Shown here piece by piece: positions 1 through 5,405 of a stretch of DNA of 5,405 bases. The notes under the pieces are model-generated. The model made no database searches, had not been told where the DNA came from, and saw only the letters and a list, made by a program, of their open reading frames with translations. The stretch's first letter is position 1. Each line of letters opens with the position of its first letter. Made by a program: the position numbers and the translations under genes. Source of the stretch: JBCCSZ01 sp039199225 (GTDB lineage Bacteria > Bacteroidota > Bacteroidia > Chitinophagales > Saprospiraceae); the NCBI GenBank assembly GCA_039199225.1, contig JBCCSZ010000402.1:1-5405 (forward strand). The letters are read 5' to 3'.

Positions 1-1626
1 AATTTTAACTATGGAGCAGAGAAGTGGAATGTCTACGGAACCCTGAGTTACCGCTTTGCTGAAACGGAGTTGACCTATGATGAAAACATCCTGAATTACA
101 ATCGGGAGGTATCGCCCAACTTCATTCGCAACCTGCACATTTGGGAAGAATCTCTGGCGACGCAAAACTACAAATTGGGCTTTGTGTCCGATCCTTTCAA
201 AAATCACGTCTTTGGTTTTGAAGGCTATGTCAGAGTACAAAATGAAAATGTCGACAATGATGGAACCATATCGGCCGAGCACAACGGTACTGAGCTGGAT
301 GTCGGAACGGCAGATTTCGACCGCGAGCAAGACAATAATTTGTACAACATGACTTTCAACTATTCCTGGAAAATGGATAGCATCAATAGTCAGTTCAATC
401 TATTCGCCGAATACCTCAATAAGCAAACCGATGGTTTTAGTGCGGCCAATAGTGTTTATCAAAAAGGTGTTTTCGACAACAGTGCCGAGCGCTTCAACTC
501 AAAAGTAGGAACGGAAATTTACTCGGTGCAAGCTGACTTTACCAAGCGCTTTAAAAAGAACCTCAATCTCGAAATGGGTCTTCTGGCAACCTACATTGAT
601 CGGGAGAATGATTTGTTGTCTGACTTTTTGGTCAATAACGAGTGGGTAGAAAATGAACGTTCCAATGCTTTTACTTACACCGAGGAAATCGTTGGTGGTT
701 ACATATCGATGAGCAAGCGATTCAAGGAAAAGAACTTTTTTCAAATTGGTTTGCGCTTGGAAGATACAAAGTTGGAGCGCATAGAACTGCTGGACAATTC
801 TGTGATAGAGCAAGATTACCTCAACCTCTTTCCATCTGTTTATTTTTCCAGAGACCTAAAGAATGGCAACAGCCTGAGTGCCAACTTTTCCCGGAAGTTT
901 CGCCGGCCTGATTTCTACTTTTTGAACAACTACGTCATCAAGCTCAATGATTTTAGTTTTGAGCAAGGTAATCCGGATTTGCGACCAGAATTTGTCAATA
1001 AGTTGCAGGTGAGTTTCAATCAAAGCAATCAGACAACAGCCGCTTATTTTCACAAAACGACCAATGCCATCAACCCTACCTACACACTCGACGGTTCGGT
1101 TGCTTTTTTCCAGTTGAAAAACATTGGAGAGCGTACGCAGTACGGTATTGAATACAACCGCTTTGGAAACATCAACAAGTGGTGGTTCATCAAGGGAATG
1201 GTTGACGTGTTTTATCGCTACTTTACCGATGACAATGGACAAAACAGTTTCAAAACATTTGCTGGTTATATGACCCTTTCGAATACCTTCAAAATTAACA
1301 AGACAACCAGTTTTGATATTTCTGGTGAATACGAATCGCCACACAAAGATGCCTTCATCAATAAGTCTTACAATTACTACATCGACTTGATGTTGCAAAA
1401 AACTTTCCTAGATAACCAACTCACTTGCCGTATCTACTTGTTCGATGTTTTTCACAATTGGCGGCATGTGGACAAACGTCCTTTCGAAACCTTCGAGACC
1501 AATTTCAACCTGCGCTACAGAACCCGCATGCTTCGCTTATGGGTAGGCTACAATTTTGCCAGCAAGAGCAAAGTGAGCGAACGAAAAATCCAGTCTAAAA
1601 ACGACGCGAAGGATAGAGTTTGGTAG
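1..1626 (+). CDS. TonB-dependent receptor / outer-membrane beta-barrel protein, C-terminal part (5' end outside the window)
   Basis: Outer-membrane barrel protein, probably a TonB-dependent transporter of the Bacteroidota 'outer membrane protein beta-barrel' group (PF14905-like). The frame is open from base 1 to TAG at 1624-1626, giving 541 codons. The TTG at 70 lies inside barrel sequence and is not the start. The chain is a run of alternating polar/aromatic strands rich in N, Y, F and D. Family landmarks are LNLFPSV (820-840), FSRKFRRPDFYFLNN (886-930) and EQGNPDLRPEF (961-993). The last strand is RLWVGYNF (about 1534-1557), followed by a basic tail (SKSKVSERKIQSK...) ending in Trp, as is common in this group. 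Relatives are usually near 800 residues, so roughly 250-300 are missing: signal peptide, carboxypeptidase-regulatory-like domain and plug. The substrate cannot be read from the barrel. The exporter gene starts 29 bases downstream, so a role with the NRPS peptide is plausible but inferred. A SusC-type or classic siderophore receptor is less likely. Confidence 0.88.
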   Translation, partial: NFNYGAEKWNVYGTLSYRFAETELTYDENILNYNREVSPNFIRNLHIWEESLATQNYKLGFVSDPFKNHVFGFEGYVRVQNENVDNDGTISAEHNGTELDVGTADFDREQDNNLYNMTFNYSWKMDSINSQFNLFAEYLNKQTDGFSAANSVYQKGVFDNSAERFNSKVGTEIYSVQADFTKRFKKNLNLEMGLLATYIDRENDLLSDFLVNNEWVENERSNAFTYTEEIVGGYISMSKRFKEKNFFQIGLRLEDTKLERIELLDNSVIEQDYLNLFPSVYFSRDLKNGNSLSANFSRKFRRPDFYFLNNYVIKLNDFSFEQGNPDLRPEFVNKLQVSFNQSNQTTAAYFHKTTNAINPTYTLDGSVAFFQLKNIGERTQYGIEYNRFGNINKWWFIKGMVDVFYRYFTDDNGQNSFKTFAGYMTLSNTFKINKTTSFDISGEYESPHKDAFINKSYNYYIDLMLQKTFLDNQLTCRIYLFDVFHNWRHVDKRPFETFETNFNLRYRTRMLRLWVGYNFASKSKVSERKIQSKNDAKDRVW

Positions 1627-1655
1627 TTATTGATTGACCAATTAATTACACCCCT

Positions 1656-3290
1656 ATGTTCCAAATATCTTTCAAAGACGTACTATACCTCATCCTGTAC
1701 GCCATCCCCAATACCTTATTCAGCTTTGGTATATTGTTCATCATCAATAATGTCATTTCGGGCCATCCGGAATTTCTGACCGACTACATGGGTATGGTGT
1801 TCGTAGCTGTGGTGATCTATACCTATTTGCTGAACATCATTTTTCAGAAGCAGCTCAATAAGTATTCCTTTTCGATTCTTTATCGGAATGAAAAAAACAT
1901 CTTCGATAAAATATTGAAAACGCCGCTGCTCACCCTTGAAAAGCTTGGCTCCCAACGCTTTTTTACGGCTGTCGAGGACCTCCGGATTTTTGCTTTTCTG
2001 CCTGAGACCATTACCCATACGGTCAATTCTTTATTGATGCTACTGCTTTGTATGGCTTACTTATTTACCCTGTCCGTCTCGTCGGCTCTAGTCATTGTGG
2101 GTTTGATTGTCGCCATTGCCGGGCTTTACATGATCGTTATAAAAACGATGTCCAAGCAGGTGGCTCGCCTGCGGAGGCTCAATGAAGACTACTACGAGTA
2201 TGTCAGTGATGTCACCAAAGGGTTTAAAGAACTGGGTATTAGCAGCCTGCGACGCAGCAACTTGATGAAACGCTTTTTGGTTCCCAATCGCGATACCGCA
2301 GAGGGCCTGGATTTCAAAATCAGCTACATTTTCTTATCAATCAATCTCATCAGCCAATACGGTTTATACTTGGTCATTGGTGTAGCGCTTTTCCTCTTGC
2401 CGGAATTGGGCTTGTTGAGTCGGGAAGACATCATTGCTTATGTGGTTGTACTGCTGTTCATCTCTGGGCCGATCAACAATCTGATCAATATGCAAAACAT
2501 CTACACGCGCTTCTTAGTGGCGAACAGCCGCCTACAGGAGTTCTTGAAAGATTTTGCAAGTGGGCCTATTCCCGTTTCGACGCCTGCGCTGGAAGCCAGT
2601 CCGTTTCGGTCTTTGTCTTTTGAGGATGTACGCTTCCGCTACGACAGCGAGGATTCGGAAGGGGGCTTTACGCTCGGGCCGATCAACCTGGATGTTCACC
2701 AAGGAGAAACCCTCTTTGTGGTAGGTGGAAATGGCAGTGGTAAAAGTACTTTTATCAAATTGCTGACGGGCTTGTACACTCCGTCTAGTGGTCGAATTGG
2801 CCTGAACGATGATCCTCGGCAAATGACCGGAGAAGACCTGCAACAGCGAATTTCAGCGGTGTTTACCGATAACCATTTGTTTTCCCATAATTACGAATCT
2901 TACAAGTTAGAAGACAATCCGCGATACCGCGGCTTGCTCAAAATGATGGAGTTGGATCAGGTTGTTGTCGACGATAAGGAAGAGTCGGCTCGTCGCCACT
3001 TTTCCAAAGGACAAAGCAAACGCATGTCGCTCATCTTTGCCTTACTGGAAGACAATCCAATTCTTGTACTGGACGAGTGGGCAGCAGACCAAGACCCTCA
3101 CTTTCGGCGCTATTTTTACGAAGAGTTGGTGCCTCGTCTCAAGCAAGAAGGAAAGACCATCATCGCCGTTACCCACGACGATGCCTACTTCAAACATGCC
3201 GATCGCATCATCAAGTTTGATTACGGCCAGGTCATTAAAGATGTGGTTGTAAAAGACGAATTGGTTAACAGCGATTTGGCCATTTGGTAA
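1656..3290 (+). CDS. Cyclic peptide/siderophore ABC exporter (SyrD/PvdE/YojI family), fused membrane and ATPase domains
   Basis: Inner-membrane ABC half-transporter expected to act as a homodimer, exporting a peptide to the periplasm using ATP. Residues 1-300 form the membrane domain, with hydrophobic segments near 9-34, 45-64, 120-138, 141-163, 222-248 and 257-277. The ATPase follows: Walker A GGNGSGKST (357-365, K363), signature FSKGQSKR (449-456), Walker B with catalytic Glu in LVLDEWAADQDP (470-481, E474) and switch His in AVTHDD (H507). The signature with KGQ and the DEWAADQDPxFRRxFY string are typical of YojI (microcin J25 exporter), PvdE (pyoverdine precursor) and SyrD, so the family call is strong. 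The length of 544 is normal. The usual Q-loop Gln is replaced (VFTDNHLF, 402-409), as I recall for this family. The ATG has no purine-rich ribosome site, and the frame upstream is closed by a TGA at 1635 with no better start. The gene sits 29 bases after the receptor and 23 before the NRPS, so its cargo is probably the NRPS product (inference). Confidence 0.95.
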   Translation: MFQISFKDVLYLILYAIPNTLFSFGILFIINNVISGHPEFLTDYMGMVFVAVVIYTYLLNIIFQKQLNKYSFSILYRNEKNIFDKILKTPLLTLEKLGSQRFFTAVEDLRIFAFLPETITHTVNSLLMLLLCMAYLFTLSVSSALVIVGLIVAIAGLYMIVIKTMSKQVARLRRLNEDYYEYVSDVTKGFKELGISSLRRSNLMKRFLVPNRDTAEGLDFKISYIFLSINLISQYGLYLVIGVALFLLPELGLLSREDIIAYVVVLLFISGPINNLINMQNIYTRFLVANSRLQEFLKDFASGPIPVSTPALEASPFRSLSFEDVRFRYDSEDSEGGFTLGPINLDVHQGETLFVVGGNGSGKSTFIKLLTGLYTPSSGRIGLNDDPRQMTGEDLQQRISAVFTDNHLFSHNYESYKLEDNPRYRGLLKMMELDQVVVDDKEESARRHFSKGQSKRMSLIFALLEDNPILVLDEWAADQDPHFRRYFYEELVPRLKQEGKTIIAVTHDDAYFKHADRIIKFDYGQVIKDVVVKDELVNSDLAIW

Positions 3291-3313
3291 TCCATCACCC
3301 CAACACCAAAACC

Positions 3314-4603
3314 ATGAAATTAACCCTTCCGCAACAGGATGTTTATTTCGAACAACTGTTGTATCCGAATGATCCGATTTACAACATCGGTGCAAAAATA
3401 GAAATCAAAGGCCCCCTGTCAGTCGAGCTTTTGAAGGCGGCTTATGTGGCGCTCATCGATCAACACGATGCCTACCGTGCAGTCTTTCACCAAAAGGGAG
3501 AGGCTGTGGAAATGCACATCCAGGAAACCCACCAGACGAGCTTGGGCTTTGTAGATTTTTCAGCCCATCAAAATCCGGAGCATGTCGCCGAAGACTTCAT
3601 GCAAAAAACTTTTTTGGAGTGCTTCGACTTGCTGGGCGGCGAACTTTTACATCGCTTTACATTGGTGAAAGTACGCGAAGATTTTCATTACCTATTTTCC
3701 GTTTACCACCACATCATTACCGATGGGTGGGGGACATCGCTGATGTTTCAACGACTGGTCAAAAACTACAATGAATTGGTCGAATCGGGGGCGATTGCGT
3801 CAAGCTATCCATTCAGTTACCAAACGTTTGTAGCGGAAGATCAAGCGTATCATCAGTCGGATACCTTTCAGCACGACAAGGCTTATTGGGTAGAAAAATT
3901 CAAGCATTTACCCGATAATTTATTTGAGAAGATTGAAGGAGGGGATGCCTTGCATCGCAGTCGTCGGGCTGTTTTGATGATTCCTCGTCAGCGCTACAAC
4001 CAAATGAATGAACTGGCCAGTCGGTACCGGGTTTCTTCTTTTCATCTCATCCTGGCATGCTTATATTTGTACTTTGGTCGCAAGCAACAAAACCACGATT
4101 TTGCCATCGGTCTGCCAGTGCTCAATCGGAGTAAGCGAATCTATAAGCAAACAGTTGGCCTATTCATGGGCATCTCGCCTCTGAGGATGCAATTGGATAT
4201 GGAGGCGCGTTTTGAGGACCTACTGATCAGCATCAAGCGACAGTTGCGGCAAGACTATCGCCACCAACGCTTCCCCCTGGGAAAGCTGATTCAGGAGTTG
4301 CAGGTTTTTGGAGAAAAAGAAAAACTGTTCAACATCACCCTCTCTTACGAAAAGCAAGACTATTCTCACAAATTCGATCAAACGCAGACAAGGGTGATTC
4401 CGATGACCCATCAGTCCGAGCGAGTGGCGCTGGCACTGTATATCCGGGAGTTTGATGCATCCGAGGATGTCAAAATAGACTTTGATTACAATCTCAATTA
4501 TTTCGATGCAGACAGCATTGATCAGGTGGTGATGCATTTCGAGCATCTGCTGAAAGAAGTGTTGGCTAATCCGGAACGCCGACTCAGAGAATTTGAATAC
4601 CTG
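3314..4603 (+). other. NRPS condensation domain (residues about 1-430 of the synthetase)
   Basis: Forms the peptide (or acyl-amide) bond between an upstream donor and the aminoacyl group on this module's carrier. The catalytic motif is intact: HHIITDG at residues 132-138 (bases 3707-3727), with the second His (H133) as the key residue. Other core regions: C1 near residues 4-18, C5-like VGLFMGISPLR (281-291), and C6-like RHQRFPLGKL (316-325). The C7 region is not the common RDxSRxPLF form but EKLFNITLSYEKQDY (336-350), followed near 387-397 by VKIDFDYNLNY. Because it sits at the extreme N-terminus of the protein and has this variant, it resembles starter-type condensation domains that accept an acyl or other first unit. 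The alternative is an ordinary LCL domain fed by a separate upstream NRPS. The subtype is an inference; the domain identity is clear. Confidence 0.9.
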
Positions 4604-5405
4604 CCATCTGCCCAGCGCTCCAAATTGCTGGAAGGATTCAACCAAACGGCCCGTCGCTTGCCGACCGATCAAACTTTGTTGGATTTATTTGAAAGCGAAG
4701 TCCAAGAACGACCCCATGAGGTGGCAGCGATGGATGATGCTCAAATCCTCACTTACGCTGAATTGGATTTATTGAGCCGTCGAGTAGCCTCTTATTTATT
4801 AGCTACTTTTGGAGAAGAAGACCGTTCGCCCATTGCTTTGCTGCTCGATCGCTCGGTGAACACGCTGGCGATTCTCTTGGGCATTTTTCGGGCCGGCCGC
4901 AGTTATATTCCACTCGATCCCAACTTCCCACAAGAGCGTTTGAATTACATTGTGGAAAACAGCCAGACCAATCTGCTCATTCGGGAAAAAGACTACCAAT
5001 TGGTGGGAATGGAACATCTGATTGTTGTGGAATTGGAAAATATGCTCCGGGAAATATCCCTATTGGATGGCAGCTTGCTGGGCAGAGTATCGCCAGAGGA
5101 TACGGCCTACATCATCTACACTTCTGGCTCGACCGGGCAACCCAAGGGAGTGGAAATTGGTCATCGCTCGCTACTCAATTTTCTGCTGAGCATGCAGCGT
5201 CAACCGGGTATGAGTGCAAAGGATGTGTTGTTCTCAGTGACCACCTATTCATTTGATATTTCAATCTTGGAATTTTTTACGCCACTCATCAGTGGAGCAG
5301 CCGTCTACATCGCCAATCAAAAAGTATTATCCGACCCCAGTTTGACCATTCAAAAATTGCAAGACGTTTCGCCGAGTATTTTACAAGCTACTCCCAGCTT
5401 CTACC
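3314..5405 (+). CDS. Nonribosomal peptide synthetase, N-terminal part (condensation + start of adenylation domain; 3' end outside the window)
   Basis: Large cytoplasmic enzyme that builds a peptide on carrier-bound thioesters. The frame is open without a stop from ATG 3314 to the window end (697 codons plus one base). The order is condensation domain (about residues 2-430), short linker, then adenylation domain from about 451, cut off between core motifs A4 and A5. Carrier protein, later modules and any thioesterase lie downstream. The ATG is chosen because the first condensation motif (LPQQDVYFEQLLYP) begins only five residues after it. A TTG at 3284 in the same frame would overlap the exporter and add no domain. 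No ribosome site is visible, and the 23 bases before the start contain no G at all. There is no N-terminal docking or loading domain before the condensation domain. It is probably co-transcribed with the exporter, which would carry its product. Full size, number of modules and product are unknown. Confidence 0.96.
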   Translation, partial: MKLTLPQQDVYFEQLLYPNDPIYNIGAKIEIKGPLSVELLKAAYVALIDQHDAYRAVFHQKGEAVEMHIQETHQTSLGFVDFSAHQNPEHVAEDFMQKTFLECFDLLGGELLHRFTLVKVREDFHYLFSVYHHIITDGWGTSLMFQRLVKNYNELVESGAIASSYPFSYQTFVAEDQAYHQSDTFQHDKAYWVEKFKHLPDNLFEKIEGGDALHRSRRAVLMIPRQRYNQMNELASRYRVSSFHLILACLYLYFGRKQQNHDFAIGLPVLNRSKRIYKQTVGLFMGISPLRMQLDMEARFEDLLISIKRQLRQDYRHQRFPLGKLIQELQVFGEKEKLFNITLSYEKQDYSHKFDQTQTRVIPMTHQSERVALALYIREFDASEDVKIDFDYNLNYFDADSIDQVVMHFEHLLKEVLANPERRLREFEYLPSAQRSKLLEGFNQTARRLPTDQTLLDLFESEVQERPHEVAAMDDAQILTYAELDLLSRRVASYLLATFGEEDRSPIALLLDRSVNTLAILLGIFRAGRSYIPLDPNFPQERLNYIVENSQTNLLIREKDYQLVGMEHLIVVELENMLREISLLDGSLLGRVSPEDTAYIIYTSGSTGQPKGVEIGHRSLLNFLLSMQRQPGMSAKDVLFSVTTYSFDISILEFFTPLISGAAVYIANQKVLSDPSLTIQKLQDVSPSILQATPSFY
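4664..5405 (+). other. NRPS adenylation domain, N-terminal part (residues about 451-697, truncated by the window)
   Basis: Selects an amino acid and activates it as an aminoacyl-AMP. Motifs seen in order: A1 LTYAEL (residues 479-484), A2 IFRAGRSYIPLDP (524-536), A3 TSGSTGQPKG (603-612, the phosphate-binding loop), and A4 within YSFDISILEFF (645-655). The next conserved stretch, LQATPSFY (690-697), is the last thing in the window. Aligning to the GrsA phenylalanine domain places four of ten specificity positions here: D648 (235), I649 (236), L652 (239) and Q691 (278). D-I-L-Q is how the known glycine code DILQLGLIWK begins. Asp at the first position fits an alpha-amino acid rather than an aryl acid. 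With six positions missing, glycine is only a lead. Confidence 0.9.

Noticed and set aside
70..72. TTG as a possible start of the first gene.
   Set aside because: The frame continues upstream to base 1 with strand-like barrel sequence (YGTLSYRF), and a receptor starting here would lack its signal peptide and plug. The gene is simply cut by the window edge.
856..1398. 180-codon minus-strand open frame within the receptor gene.
   Set aside because: It lies wholly inside clear beta-barrel coding sequence and its translation shows no recognisable domain. It is a shadow frame, as are the other minus-strand frames at 499-813, 1716-2018, 2532-2843, 3042-3395, 4220-4672 and 4799-5017.
1629..1646. 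Imperfect inverted repeat (TTGATTG / CAATTAA) just after the receptor stop, a possible terminator.
   Set aside because: The stem is about 7 pairs, almost all A-T with one G-U wobble, and no T-run follows. It is too weak to call a terminator, and the next gene starts ten bases later.
1619..1650. TTTG at 1619-1622 followed 20 bases later by TAATTACA, a possible Bacteroidota-type promoter (TTTG ... TAnnTTTG).
   Set aside because: The -7 element matches only the TA, and a transcript from here would have almost no leader before the ATG at 1656. Such a match is expected by chance in AT-rich DNA.
2962..3252. 96-codon plus-strand open frame overlapping the exporter ATPase.
   Set aside because: The other frame here encodes the signature, Walker B and H-loop motifs. 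The overlapping translation is low-complexity, with no sign of a real protein.
4593..4775. 60-codon plus-strand open frame between the condensation and adenylation domains.
   Set aside because: It is in a different frame within continuous NRPS coding sequence that carries the A1 motif.

Overview
The window looks like part of a nonribosomal-peptide biosynthesis locus from a member of the Bacteroidota. Three lines support this. The first gene encodes the C-terminal part of a TonB-dependent-receptor-like outer-membrane barrel of a type abundant in that phylum. Neither internal start codon has a Shine-Dalgarno sequence, which is usual there. The base composition is moderate. The genus cannot be told from the sequence; a Saprospiraceae- or Cytophagia-like marine or freshwater bacterium is only a guess.

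Layout, all on the + strand with almost no non-coding DNA: (1) bases 1-1626, the last 541 codons of an outer-membrane TonB-dependent receptor / beta-barrel protein whose N-terminus lies upstream; (2) a 29-base gap; (3) bases 1656-3290, a complete 544-residue ABC exporter of the cyclic-peptide/siderophore exporter family (SyrD, PvdE, E. coli YojI), with membrane domain and ATPase on one chain; (4) a 23-base gap; (5) bases 3314-5405, the first 697 codons of a nonribosomal peptide synthetase (NRPS). The NRPS begins directly with a condensation domain, followed by an adenylation domain that runs off the window edge. There are no RNA genes, mobile elements, CRISPR arrays or convincing terminators, and nothing is coded on the minus strand.

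The short same-strand gaps suggest one transcription unit. The inferred logic is that the NRPS makes a peptide in the cytoplasm, the ABC protein moves it across the inner membrane, and the outer-membrane protein may move it, or a metal complex of it, across the outer membrane. The peptide itself cannot be named. The condensation domain resembles those that open an assembly line (starter, possibly acylating). The four specificity residues visible in the adenylation domain (D, I, L, Q) match the start of the known glycine code. The system is a recognisable type, but its product is unknown.
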